Below, one piece after another: positions 45,881 to 58,807 of a DNA stretch of 64,000 nucleotides. The notes under the pieces were generated by a model that had not been told where the DNA came from, ran no database searches, and saw only the letters and a program-made list of their open reading frames with translations. The stretch covers positions 40,702,001 through 40,766,000 of the forward strand of contig BSBN01000809.1 in NCBI GenBank assembly GCA_027924645.1, given 5' to 3'. Position numbers and translations under genes: made by a program. This stretch comes from Cunninghamia lanceolata (taxonomy: Eukaryota > Streptophyta > Pinopsida > Cupressales > Cupressaceae). Position 1 is the stretch's first letter. Every line of letters begins with the position of its first letter.

Positions 45881-47960
45881 ATCTAGATATAAATATGTAA
45901 AGAGATCTGCATTTAATTAAAACAAAAAAAATAAATATCTATAAGCATTTTTATTTTAAGCATACAAAAATATAAAAATGCAACCTATAGAATATGATTT
46001 TTAGGCAGAATATGATTTTTTCAACAATATGAGTTTGTAAGTGACTATTACAAACATATAAAAGAGGTGGCATTTCAAGAGATTGACTAATATATATTGC
46101 CTAAGGAACAATACTGTAGAAGAAGCTCAAATTAAGTTTGAATGCTACGTAAGGGACTATCATGAAGACATTATCATTTTTTCCAAATTTCATTCTTATT
46201 CAGCCTACATTATACGTGGCAATGAATTTCAACATGCATACACAACAACATTGTCTAAGTTTGAGTCACAATTTCACAATTGACCTAATTTGGTCATTCA
46301 AGACATTAATTTAATTTCCTTCTTTCTTTCTCTATGGTTGTCAGACAATAGAGCTACACAATATAGTTTGAGGGTGTCTTGTGCTGCAAAAAAGCTAAGC
46401 TTACATTGTCTATATGCTAGATGAGGTTCTACCATTTTATTAACATTCAAAAATAAAAACTAAGATGTAAGTACAATCTGAGCATGAACACAAATATAAT
46501 GAAGCTTAATTTCAAAAATTCAATTGTTCCTCCATATGGAAGCTTGTTTAGTTACAACCAAGCCATATGCTACTTTCAGAATTGATATACGAAAAGAGAT
46601 AAAAGCATCAATAAGTCCAAGCAGTCACTTGTTCAATGGGACTAGTTAACATGCAAAGATTATTTATGGCTCAAAATTTGAAGTTACCAACAATTAGGTT
46701 CATTTTATGGGAAATTTATGGAATTGACATACAAGAGAGATGACAACATCAACAAGTTTGATCAGCCACCCATGCTATGTGACTAGTTTCCATGCTAGAA
46801 TGAGCAGTGTCTAGAATTCATGCAAAGTTTATTGTGGCTCTAAATGTAGAGTCCATTATATACTTTTTTCATTTTATTTAGGTAATATATAAGTTTGCAC
46901 CTACAATTGCATATAAAAATAACTTTACCAAGCACAATCTAGATAGGGATATTAAATTTGTGGCACCGGAGCCTGAGCCTGATTGCTATTAGTGTCCTTT
47001 GAAATCTTAGCCTGCCTCATACAGATGCTTCCAATGGAAACCTTGCAAAACTAATTAAATGGTCAATTATATTTTTTTCAAAATTAGAGCTCATCATATA
47101 GTAAAATTAATATCCACTCTTCATCTAGAAAGATAAGGCCAACATTATTTCTATGGCTAACATCATTCTAAACTCAAAGCACAAAACACCAATAATAATG
47201 AATACAAATGCTTTTGGATTTACCTGTGTGAGAGTTTCATGCATCAATGTTTTAGATCACACTCCATGATCCATTGAATCTGAAACATTGAACTCTCACA
47301 CATCTAAATCCAAAAAAAATTATATTCACTAATATGGACTGTGGAAACATGATGTCTCTTACCGACAATAATACCAATAACCTCAACTCTAGTGCTCTTA
47401 GATGATTGGTTTCATTCATTGTCTGATGCCAAAGTCAACGACAGTTGAGAATAAGTCTTACAGGGTATGTAATATTGAGTTGTGTCTTTTAAGAAGGAAC
47501 TAATATTGTATATGCTTTTGGATTAGTGTTTGTGTTTAACAACTGACAACTATAAATAGCTTATGAAAACTTATCTTTTGAGGTAAAAGGTTATGAAAAT
47601 GGCACCCATTTGCTGAGGATAAATTGTAGTGGATAGAAGCTCTAAGTTTAGAAATTAAAAGTGAATGATCAAGCACCAAAAAGAAGCATGTCACCCTGTA
47701 ACATCATCTCTTGGGAATAATTTTATCAGACTATAATTAGCTATATGATGTTATTGTTGATAATCTGGGACAATTCCAAAAACATTATTATTGGCATGTC
47801 TTCAAACTAATTAATTGATGGAATAATTTTCTTGATATTGGAAAAACTTAATTTATGAATGGCTAAGCTAAATGGTACCTTTATTAATGTAAATATTTTA
47901 ATTATGTTTTATTTTTATATTATTTTCTAGCAGATGCTACTGAGGTTTTGTTGGTACATA
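45881..47960. other. Non-coding sequence upstream of the unknown minus-strand gene
   Basis: AT-rich. No supported ORF; a 66-codon frame at 46083-46283 has no features. It contains the hairpin at 47212-47315, listed separately. The promoter of the minus-strand gene should lie just above 45880, but I see no decisive TATA element. Confidence 0.45.
47212..47315. repeat. Short imperfect hairpin
   Basis: TTTTGGATTTACCTGTGTGA (47212-) pairs with the reverse complement of TCTCACACATCTAAATCCAA (about 47294-47313), and GTTTTAGAT with ATCTGAAAC. The arms are about 40 bases with a loop of about 20 bases. Confidence 0.7.
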
Positions 47961-48343
47961 TGTTGAATTATACTTACAAAACCTTATTTATACCTCTATA
48001 GTTGCATTAGGATAGCCATGTTGAACCAATTCTCTACACTTGATGACTGATATGTCTCACCAACATCATTGATAATGTCTACTTTGGACTGTGTAATGTA
48101 AATGTATCAACATACACACCTACATTAGAGTAGATAGGGATGTTGTGTTGCACTCGCCTATCAACATACAATTTCTTCTCTAATGTAGGTGTGTATTGTT
48201 GATGTTGTTCCACAACTTCCAAAGTAAATCCACTAGTTATCACTAATGTTGGTGAGACATATTAGTCATGAATAGGTTCAACATGGCCATCCTAATGCAA
48301 CTATAGGTTGGTATAAATAAGGTTTTGTAAGTATAATTCAACA
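47961..48343. mobile_element. 383-bp foldback/MITE-like element
   Basis: The two halves are near reverse complements over their whole length, about 180 bases each. Termini TGTTGAATTATACTTACAAA and its complement at 48324-48343; internal pair TGTCTCACCAACAT / ATGTTGGTGAGACA; near the centre ACACACCTACATTAGAG / CTCTAATGTAGGTGTGT. It is flanked by CATA on both sides (47957-47960 and 48344-48347), a possible 4-bp target duplication. No coding capacity. Confidence 0.8.
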
Positions 48344-48347
48344 CATA

Positions 48348-50882
48348 ATTGTCTATTTCAAACAATTTAATTTTGTACGTGTAGACTACACATCATCTAC
48401 TAATTTTTTTTTAAAATATTACATTTTTATGTGACTATCTATATAGCATCAAGTCACATGCCATCTCAAAATTTGGCACATATATTAACACATATATAGT
48501 CCTAAACCATACCCTTGGGGCCTCAATTATCTATCTACCATCATGGCCTAATTGTACACCTAGAATAAAGTAGCCAATGCAAGAGCACTCCTTATGAACA
48601 TAAATGTCAATGAATCAAGAGCATTAAGGTACATCTAAATGGTCATGGCCTCTACTATTTTATAAGGAGAAACTAGCCTAGTGTATAGTTTATAAAACTA
48701 ACTATTAAAGATGCTTATAGACTTGTTAGGTTCTCTATATGAAAAGTGGCGAACTAATGATATACAATAGTGGAATTAGTGCATAGATTGAAATGGTTGA
48801 GGAACATGTTTTATAAATCATCCCAAGAGGTGTTGATCTTGTTGGAAAGATAAGATACAAATTATAAGGAGATTCATCCAATGTGTATGGAAATATTTGG
48901 CATGCCACATCCTCATGATGAATGTGGGCATGGATTAGGCATCCTTATAAGCATAATGTGCTCTTTGGCTATGCAAACTTTTTTATACTAAAATTTTAGG
49001 ATAAATTTGCAAGGATTCTTAGGCAAATCATGACCAAGCCCTAAAACATTCAAACGATTGTATTTATTTCTAACCAAAGTTGTGTTTCCATGGGTTGAAT
49101 TTGAGGCACTATGAATTGATTCGAAGGCTAGTTCAAAAGTACAACAAATGGGTTAATAAGCTAATGGTTCTAGTGAAAGGGTTAATAAATTGTTATTGAG
49201 GAATGTTTAAAAAATAGGTTACAAGTATTAAAGGAAATTGTATTAACTTAAGGAATGTTTCTTTACAGGATTAGATGGGATCTAATATCTTATGTTGATT
49301 CTCAAAAGACCTTGACCATGTGAGAACTAGATCCTAAGTTCCAACTTGGTGGCCCTCCTAGTGCTAATCTATTGGCTGGCAAAATGGTATATTAACATTA
49401 TAAGGTGTTTTTAGACACCTCCTCTCTTGAAATGAGACTAAAAGATCCCTCCAAGAGTCAATACTTCATTCAATAGGTCTTGGACATGCTAACCACGACT
49501 ACTAAAAGAAACTCCAACATCTAAAAAGAAAGCAAGTGCCATTTGACACAGACAAACATAAAAACACCCATCTCATTTACTACCACTCAAATCCACCTAA
49601 AGACAAGGATAAGCAGTTTTGTGTATTGTTACTAGATTTGATTGTGGGAGACATGATACATATTTGGACTCACTTCCATAAAATGATGCATCCAACTAAA
49701 CAATGATGAATTTTACCAAGTGAACTAAAATGACTTTTTTCAGAACACCAAATAACAATAGACATGTGAAATAGAGCCAAATAATGGCACCCAATGCATT
49801 ATTTCTCAAATCTCCCTATTTTCCCACAGTGACTCACTTTATGACCTTGTACAATCTCAGAAGCAGCACAACACAAAATGACCTATTATATTGTTAGCAA
49901 GTGTTTCTACATAATACTATATGAAATGGTCTGTTGCTCCTAAACATTGACTTATAACCATAGAACATAGCTCCCAAAAAATCACTGGATGACATAAATA
50001 AAACTAAAATCTACTCTATAACTCTTACTCAATATTCTTAAACACAACAAACAGAAAAATCCACCCATAACATAGAGAAAAGTCAATCATTTCAATCTAA
50101 AAATTTGTATCCAAGTGGAAGGAAGCCGATCCATTTCAACACCAAATGTTAAGTGGATTTATCAGAATGGAACTAAAAAATTTGACCCTGAGTATAAAAA
50201 CCTACCCTTTTATTCCTGATTTGATATACCCTTTTAGATTATACTCGAACTCTTCTGCTCTTCTAGAGGTCAAACTGCATCATGTCAAATGTTTACAATG
50301 GAGGCTAGGGTTTACGTTCCATTTATTTTGCCCTAATCATGGAGGCTAGGGTTTATGAGTTCCATTTCATTTGCCCTAATCACAATGACTAGGGTTCTAA
50401 AAAATTTAATAAAAAATTAAATTTGTTTAACCCAACCGAATATAAGCATGAACAAGCATCCACAATGCTTCACAAAAATAACCTTCTCATGTAAATAAAC
50501 AGCAAAAACAAGTTCAAACAATATAACCTACACATATAACATTTAAACATATCCTATGAAATCATGAAAGCTACCAAATTTAAACGTGATACAAAATGAA
50601 ATAACAAGAATGCTTCAAAAGAATTCTTACCTGGGGGTTGGATGAGTTGTCAAGTGAGCATTGTCCACATGCATCAAATTCAGCTGAAAATGCAAAATAC
50701 CTGCAATAGCTATTTTTTTTAATTTTATATTTAATGGATTCTACTGAAAGGTACTTGGCTGATACCCACTTGCCTGAATTTATGAGGCCACATAGGCACC
50801 ACATCGATTCGGTTGAATGCCACTCGACCAAAACATAGTCGACCAAAATTTACTCAGCCGAAATTATTCGGTTATCCCAAAG
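48348..50882. other. Non-coding sequence
   Basis: AT-rich with no ORF that I can support and no domain. A short direct repeat, ATGGAGGCTAGGGTTTA, begins at 50298 and 50339, with a third weaker copy near 50385 (periods 41 and 46). Near 50810-50875, words like CGACCAAAA and CCGAAATTATTCGG recur. Confidence 0.45.
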
Positions 50883-52446
50883 TGTGATAGAACTTTGTAC
50901 TTTTACCCATTTCTATATCATTACATTATCCATCTATCACATCATGTATAATATATGTTTATTAATCTAAGCAAATATTCCATTTCCATTGCATTTATCC
51001 ATACATAATATATGTTTATTAATCTAAGCATATATTCCATTTCCATTGCATTTATCCATACATTATATATGTTTATTAATCTAAGCATATATTCCATTTC
51101 CATTGCATTTATTCATACATAATATATGTTTGTACTAATCTAAGCATATATTCCATTTCCATCCCATAAAATCATATGCATATAATCTAGATCATAATCC
51201 ATAATCCACATTGTTATGGAGTAAAAAGTATCCCTATGCCTTTTTACCTCCTAGTTTATCTCTTAGGTCCCTGTGTTTACACTTTACAAGCATAATACTT
51301 ATCCCAGAGAAATTTCTTGTGAAACCTATGTCAAATGGGACTTAGGGGGGCCACTCTAAATGTTAATCAAGACTGAATTAGTACCAAGTTCAGCCTAATT
51401 TATTGGGATCCAAATTTTAATGTGTCAGTTTGGGCCCTTTCACAAGGTTTCCCTATGTCATCCTTTTAAATTTAAATTACAAAAGTTAGTGAGAATGCAT
51501 ATATATGTGAGTTTATGTCTTCATTTTACACCTAGATGGATAATGCAAACTTCTGATAATGAGCTAAGCAATTTCAAGGCATTCATTGTGTTGCAGAGCA
51601 GAATTGTGTTGTTATTGTGTTTGTTTGTTACAGATTTGGCTTCATCAATCCATCTCCTCATTATTTGAAGGATCTTCATCTCCGTGAGGGCTTCACCTCT
51701 AAGGTGACATCAATTTGTGTTTTAATCATTTTATTTCATCATTGGATTTGGCCTCTTCCCTCCTTGGGCATGCACTCTATCTAACAATGGTGTTGGAAGG
51801 CTTGAATGTCATTTTGGGGCTTGACTGAGGCAAGCTCCTAAACACCACAACCCCCAAACCCCTCTCTCTGCGATTGCAGTTTACAGGTGCATGATTTGAA
51901 AAAGTGCAGGTACAAAGAAGCAATTTAAAGGACAAATATTTAGGATCTAGAAGAAAAATTATTGATATTCACACCTACTAGACTAGGGTACCCACCCCAT
52001 AGTCCTCCTGATAGGATTTTCCCCAAACTCAGGAATAGATTATAGTCTGACAATGCTCACTTCTCCAGATCTGTAAAAAAACTACCCTATTAGACTTGGG
52101 TGCCCACCTCATAGTCCACAAAGTTTTCAATTATGGAAATCCAACTTCTAGTATATTTTTAATCCTTCCTAAGTGTGTTCCTATATGGTTTTCTATATCA
52201 TTATGTTTGTATGTACCTGATTTTATTATAATTAGGGTTTGAGGATTATTCGATCAAGGGTTTGACAAATCTCTCAATATAATAAATATTTCCATATCAT
52301 TCCTGAGTACACACACCTATAGCTACGTCCTCATTCATCTATAGTGACATGGCTCAATTGTTATCCTTGAGTGTTATTGTGAAAGGAGAGTTTGATTTGA
52401 CACACTTAAACATTATTTTTCATCTTCCCTCTTTTCATACATAACA
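50883..52446 (+). mobile_element. Probable gypsy-type LTR
   Basis: Begins TGTGATAGAACTTTG and ends CATACATAACA, followed directly by TTTTGGTGAACCTAGAAC (52447-52464), a primer-site-like sequence in the expected place. A gag-like remnant lies about 650 bases downstream. The 3' boundary is well supported; the 5' boundary is a guess from the TGTG and may be off. Confidence 0.5.
50941..51163. repeat. 57-bp tandem repeat, nearly four copies
   Basis: TATGTTT, ending at 50960, 51017, 51074 and 51131, gives an exact 57-base period. The unit contains TTAATCTAAGCATATATTCC and CATTTCCATTGCATTTATCC. The last copy is truncated and has a small indel. Confidence 0.9.
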
Positions 52447-53089
52447 TTTTGGTGAACCTAGAACAATGATGATTTTGCATATTTTTTAGTGTTGTAATCA
52501 GTCCTTGCATTCACTCATATCATATTAATCATCTTGCATTGAAAAACTTAGCATACATTTGAAAAAAATAAAAAAATAAAGCATTCTAGGCTTGCATTAA
52601 GGCATAGTTTTACATATCATAAAATATTTAATTTTCTGATATTTTCATTAGATCTTATACTTATTACAGTAATTCATCTTTAATTCATATCAAACATTGC
52701 ATTTAAAAGTTACATTTTCTAGGGTTTTGCTTAAAAAGTTGCATTTTTCATATAACCTAGTCTTGGCAAAAAAACTAGGGTTTGTAGTCAAAATTTCATT
52801 TTTAGATTTTGCTACTCCTTTTCAACATTCATTCAAGTCTAATTTGAAGTGTAGTGTTGCATTATATTTAATACTTTTAGACCTTGTCTTTGAAACTTTC
52901 ACCTTTTAAAATTACACATTGTGTATTTCAACAAGTATAACTACCTTACTCCTTTTGGTTGTTCTACTAGTTTGTGCATTGAGTGTTGTATGCCTTTAAA
53001 TGAGTTGTATAACCCTCTACCCTAATAGAAACATCATTGTAAGGAGAATTCATAGACTAATGTTTTCTAGTGCTTTGAATAGCATCGAT

Positions 53090-53640
53090 ATGCAAACATC
53101 AGAAAATCCATTGAACACTTACTTTACAAAGGGTGAATCACAATCTTTGCAAGAGATCATAACTCCTACCATGATGGAAGAACAAACATTTAATGATCCT
53201 AAAGATCCAGTTGATGTGATAACACATGTACCTGATGATCAAATCCATAAAATTGATAAATAACTAGTTGATTTTCAAGCATTTGTGGAAAAAGAAAGGA
53301 TGGCTAAAGAGGTTGTACATGTGGTTCATAGTTTAAAAGAGTTATTAAAATAAGGACAAGAAGATGTTAACACACTCCATGGGATATCCCATAAAGTGGG
53401 TAACAACATTATTTTCAGTGGCTAACTTTGTGAATACTATTAACGATGTGTCATCACTGAATCATACACAGGTATCGGCACCTATACTGAATACCAGAAT
53501 GTCCACTTTCACATAATAAATCCTCACTACTAATGCACAAGCTTGTAGTAATGCTACCACTAGCATGGGAATATCTAATGGCATTAATGTTTAGTGGAAA
53601 ATGTGGGATAAGGGTAGTTCAACAAACTGAATCAAACCCC
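53090..53640 (+). pseudogene. gag N-terminal remnant of a gypsy element
   Basis: ATG 53090 starts MQTSENPLNTYFTKGESQSL and stays open to 53263; then in frame VDFQAFVEKERMAKEVVHVV and, after shifts, ISHKVGNN and APILNTRMSTFT. This composition and its place after an LTR and primer site suggest a gag leader, but no diagnostic gag domain remains. The coding trace stops near 53640, so the rest of the element is missing. Confidence 0.5.
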
Positions 53641-55760
53641 GTACTTTCTCTCTCTAAACATTAGGGAAGTAAGAAACAAGCTTATGGATAAGCTACTGAT
53701 TTCCTAGGTTCCTTTTTTTTTGCTAACTATAACTGAGTAGATCCCTAAATCAGGTTTTTACAAGATTATTGTGCTCACTATGCATAAAAACCCTAATTCA
53801 ACAAATATACTACAATAGATAATTTCCAGGCTCAGATATAGACAAATGAATTATAGAAATGTAAAGTAAAAGATATAGAGACTATGCACTAAAAAATGGA
53901 GCCTTGTTAGGCTAGGGCGATAGTCCCTTTGCCCCAAAGGTTTTTGACTATCAGAATCTTCTCCACTAGGTATCAAACACTCTCTAGAGGTCCCTAGATC
54001 TTGAAGAAAATGCTCAAGAGGGCTTGGGCATGAGTCCCTTTGCCCCAGAAGTTTTACAATCCTAAAATTCAAAGTTTCGTGACAACTGTACCTGCACTAT
54101 CTATCTTCCTGTAACTCATTTCCACCGGATCTCACCAAATGTAACTGGCACATGCAAAAGGAGGAGAAAGATGGTTGTGGCTATATATGACCTAGCCTCA
54201 GTCAAGCCCCATTTTTAGTATGCCTACCTCAATGATAGCCAATGATAAATATTTGTAGATGTGTGTGCTCATCTAACAAATGTGTATGTAGAAAATGTAA
54301 AACCCTAGATGACTCAATCAGCAAGGAAAGAGCAACACCTTGCTTCACTCAATGAAACAATAATAACATCACCTCAGGGAGATGAGAGCAATGAAGACTT
54401 TTAGAACAAGAAGGCGAGGCAGCCATATCCATGGAGGATTTCCAAGATCGATGTTGGAGGCTTCAACCCTTCTCCCGATCATACAAAAGGTTGTACAAAC
54501 CCTAAGAAGAGTAAGGTAGTCTCAAGATCTTGATTCCTAATCTCCATAGAATATATCTATGATAGCAACTTCAAATAAATCTAAGAGCTTCAACAAAGTG
54601 TTGTTCTTCAATGGCAATTTTGGTAGAGTTTTGGTGTAAAGCTTGCATATAGATTGTGTGTAATAAAATGATTTGCAAATGTCTTTAAATATCTAACCTC
54701 AGGAATTTCAAATTTCAAAATAAGATCTCGACATCACACAAAAATGAAGTTTTGAAAATAGAATCCCAAGATGCATGGCTGGAGCTGACACGCCACCAAA
54801 ATTCAAAACCCCAGAAAATAGGACATGGCTAGGGCATGAGCGCCCAAACCCAAGCCCTAATTTTTTGATTAGATCTATATTAAAAGGGGTCTAGGTAATC
54901 CCAAATCCAAACATTCCTTTCATGTTTAGTCTTCAGTTATCTTTAAATACAACATTTCTTCAGTTAGACATAGGTCAATCAAGGTTTAGGAAGGTCATAA
55001 ATGAATAGGTTAAGAGGACACCAAAGGAGAGGAGCTAAACTGTGAGAAATTGTACCATTCCATATAGAAGGACAATTTCTGACATAACATTTAGCCCCCA
55101 CTTTAGTGGCCATATGACACTATGTGCATATTCAACTAAAGGAAAATAAATACATCAATCATTAAAAGAATACCCAAAAGGATATTGTAGAGGAAGTTGA
55201 AGTGTTGTCACACAAGAGGGAGAAGCTCCCAAGTCTGTAATCTTGCAAGACCACAAAGTTAGGAACCGCAACCTGCAAGGAACACTTGTTAGAGAATCAA
55301 AATCAAATCAACCTACAATCAACACACCAATATGTTAGTCAAAAACTCTAATGGGTTGAGTAATGAGACATGATGAGGGAGGAAATTGAGGGAGATATAT
55401 GCCCCCTTGTTTTTGCTTGCTTAGTCTGAAAAGGAGAAACAAGGAGAATATTTATGCATGTCGATTTTAGAGAAACTTGATGAGAAATGCATTGTGAGGG
55501 TTGTTTTTACAAACAACACCCAAGAACAACTCATTGGGTAGGATGGAGGGTAGAACCAAGATTCCAACAAAATAAATGACGTGAAATTCTGAGTTTGGCA
55601 GCCCAAGATAGAGGCTTTTGATGAAAATTGTTCACTTTTGAACCTAGATAGTGGTAGGAATTCTCATCCATTTACTATATGTAAAGGGAGTTTTCACTTT
55701 TCACAACTCATTCTTACTTGTCATTGTGTAGAGGAGAGGAGAAGGAGATAGAGATCAGTC
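53641..55760. other. Non-coding repeat-like sequence
   Basis: No gene. A repeated phrase, AGTCCCTTTGCCCCA, occurs at about 53922 and 54031. A phrase of the type GGGCATGAG occurs near 54027 and 54833. The 54100-55750 part resembles retroelement leader or LTR sequence, but I could not pair it with a second copy in the window. Confidence 0.4.
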
Positions 55761-55954
55761 ATGCCGAGCCAACATCAATACTAGCTTCTGAGACTAGAGA
55801 TGCTCCAAACCCGAGTGGTCGAGAGACGATTCGAGCCTGAGGTAGGGTCCAAACCTCACTTCTATCATTCTACTTTCCTATTGTTTTGATTTTTGTCATT
55901 TTTCATGTCGAAGGGATCTGTTTAGACAAGGGTCCCTATTAGGGGAACCTAAGT

Positions 55955-56060
55955 CCACCCAGGGTACCAGTGTCTTATTTGAGTGCCCTAGTCTACTTGG
56001 GGTGCCCAAGTCTTCCCAGGGCACCCAAGTCCACTTGGGGTGCCCAAGTCCAGAAAGGAC
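55955..56060. repeat. Degenerate GC-richer minisatellite
   Basis: Words CCCAAGTCCACTTGGGGTG and CCCAAGTCTTCCCAGGGCA alternate with an approximate 18-24 base period; several are self-complementary (CCAAGTCCACTTGG). It lies just before the plant-mobile-domain-like remnant. Confidence 0.65.
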
Positions 56061-56157
56061 AAGTGCCTCAGATGTAGGGTATAGATTTTTGTGATAGATG
56101 CTTAATGATGTTTTTATGATGTATACTGATTCAACTTCTCACTGTTTATCATGCAAG

Positions 56158-58335
56158 TCTCTCCTGAGATGCGAGAGCATACAAGTAGTTGCCTAATGTT
56201 GCTTCTTCGAGATCACATCGGTACTATGACTGATACAGAGAGAAGTCACCTATAGGCAGTAGGGCTCTAGTGGATGTTTTTCATTCCAACAATGAGGTTC
56301 CAATGCACAATGCTTATGACACTTATGGAGAGGTGGAATGCAGACACATCTACATTCCATCTCCCCACCAACAAGATGACTATCACACTAGAGGATGACT
56401 ATCACACTAGAGGATGGCTATCGAATCCTGTGACTGCCTATCCAAGGAAGATATTGAGGGTTGTAGAGCATCGCTCAGTAGAGTACACTAGAGAGAGCCA
56501 GTTGTACTGCTTAGGTCACACTGTCACTTGGGCAGAGCGAGGACATATTCAGCTCTGACTACTAGAGCAGGGATGCACTGACATCCCCTTGTTTTGGAGG
56601 ATCATGATAGCTACTTTATCACACTAGCAGTTACATAGGATGGATGAGGCACTCACCTTCACGGGGTTCTGGTTCATACTATCCATGTGATGGAGGAGCA
56701 GAGGATAATATATACATGGGGGCGCAGTATGCTTGCACACTTCTACCATGACTTGGGACAATATGTCCATTATGAGTCACAGAGCCTGATGGTTTACACT
56801 TTACTACAGGTTTGGGTGTTTGAGCATATCAGATGTACACTACCTACAAGTTTCTCCATACAGCTAGTGTTTACTTATCCATGCGTTCATGCTTATTTGC
56901 TTGTCAAATGTTGGCGACATGGTGATCTTATGTATTGGAGAGTTATATTTGATAGACTACAGCCCAGCGACATCATGTGGAGACCATATCGTGGCTATAT
57001 AGTGTGGTTGGGTCAACGCAAACAGTTAGCTAGGATGCAAAGGGATCAATTGATGGTTGGTTACCTTGATCACATAGTCATTCGGTTCTACTTTAACAAA
57101 GTGACATGATAGTTTAGATGTAGACAAGATGTCCCTGTGATACATTTGAGCTATGCACACTCACTATGCAGTGTAGTAAGGGCGAATAGAGCCCGATGAC
57201 TGACAGTAGTAGATATAGCAATGAGTGATGATGATGGTATAGAGGATGCAAAGCCAATATTTGAGGTTGATGATGTCGGTACTACTCAAGTGTATGAGAT
57301 CTAGTGGCAGACAACACAAACCACTCCTATCTATCCTCCTAGTCACCCTACAAGAAATCCTCGATCTTGGGCTGGTCATGCGAGTGACACAAGGGTAGAG
57401 GATGATGTTAGTGAGTTTGTTGGATACTACAGTCTGGATGAGGACAAGGATGACAATGATGATGATGAGGAGGAGGTTCCATCATAGTACATCTTCAGAG
57501 TGAGACCACGATGAGATCAGCAGGAGGTGGACAATGATGAGGAGACCAAGTCGAGACCACGATCAAGAGCTTGTGGTCTAGACCCTCAAGTCGGCATGAG
57601 CGAGGGGAGACCAGTGATCAGGTACCCTTAGCTGTAAAGTTACCTGCAGAGCTTGTTACACCATCAATGATCTAAGATCCATCATGGCGAGATGGAGATC
57701 CAAGTGAGATGTTATTATATTGTTGTAGTTATTTTGATGATTATTTATAATGCCTATATGAGATATTGATATCTATTTTGTTTTCTTTTTGTATTTGGGA
57801 TGGATGCATGGCATGATTTTGTGAGTCATTTCATAGTAGAGATAGTTCCTACTAATGCGGTCGAGTGATGGTGTGGATGGGGTATTCGCTACAACCATCT
57901 TTAGGGTAGTATGCAAAAATATTCATGTCATTTATGAGATAAAAATTACCTGGAGAGTTCATTCTAGATTAGGCTATCTAGAGAGCTGAGTGTGTGGAGG
58001 TGGAGCTCCAGATGCTCTAAGATCAAGCTAGAGTAGTACCCTCACTTGAGAGAGATCTTGTCATTATTGAGATCTTACTTCCTGAGTTACGCCAGGTGAG
58101 GGCTGACATAGATAGGGCCCAGGTAGACAAAGATAGAGCCATATCTAAGAGAGACAAATATCAGTAGATATACCAAGAGTCACATGATGAGGTGCTAGGA
58201 CTAAGAGGAGAGATCAGGGGGTTATGGTCGCTGATTATCTCTAGGAGTCATTCATGGTTTGTAGCTGCACATGGGCAGGCCTCCATCACACACACACACC
58301 ACAAGGTCCCAAGGGGACTGGTGAGCGAGATTTAG
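56158..58335 (+). pseudogene. Plant-mobile-domain-like protein remnant with C-terminal coiled coil
   Basis: Pieces in order: SPEMREHTSSCLMLLLRDHI; LMERWNADTSTFHLPTNKMT followed by ITLED (56274 onward), the hallmark of plant mobile domain (MAIN/PMD-like) proteins; WGRSMLAHFYHDLG and LLQVWVFEHIRCTLP, then GDLMYWRVIFDRLQ and WRPYRGYIVW (56687-57109), the C-terminal part of the same domain; an acidic tail (DEDKDDNDDDEEE, near 57440); and a coiled coil (VVPSLERDLVIIEILLPELR, about 58035-58095). Broken by stops, a 19-bp duplication at 56375-56412 and other shifts. Such domains occur in host genes and in captured copies inside retroelements; which applies here is open. Confidence 0.75.
56375..56412 (+). 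repeat. 19-bp tandem duplication breaking the mobile-domain frame
   Basis: GATGACTATCACACTAGAG occurs twice in a row (56375-56393 and 56394-56412). With one unit, the frame would run TITLEDGYRIL, the conserved motif; with two it shifts. Confidence 0.9.
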
Positions 58336-58807
58336 CTATGTGATATATCTTATGTACTACAACATCCCATTTTGATGTACGGGATAGTCGACTCTGATGT
58401 ATATTCAAACTGATATTTATATATATATATATGATGTTTTCCTATTACTGCTTCTAATGTTCTCTAATCTATGACATGTGATTTATATAAAATTCAACTA
58501 GTGATAAATGTTAATGATTATGTGGAAATGTGATTAATGCTAATGTGGTATATACTAAACAATTCTTTGCAGAACATGTTGTAAAAAACATAATGATTAA
58601 TGAATTTCACACATAACCAACATTCTATGCTATATTCAGTTAATACAAAGGTGATCTTTTAATAACACATTTAAGCAAGATACAACAATGATTAACCAAA
58701 AAAGATGCTATGTTAAATGAATTAAGACAAAATAATCATATCTTGTTGAAATTGAAGCTAAACTAAGTAATAAGTTTTCTTTTCAAAGTAACATCTAACA
58801 TAATATC
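58336..58807. other. AT-rich non-coding gap
   Basis: A (TA)n run lies at about 58418-58432. The remainder has no ORF. It separates the mobile-domain remnant from the minus-strand gypsy pol and may include that element's 3' untranslated tail. Confidence 0.45.

Noticed and set aside
50580..50846. 88-codon minus-strand open frame
   Set aside because: No domain, no splice or promoter context, and it borders repeat-like sequence; not supportable as a gene.
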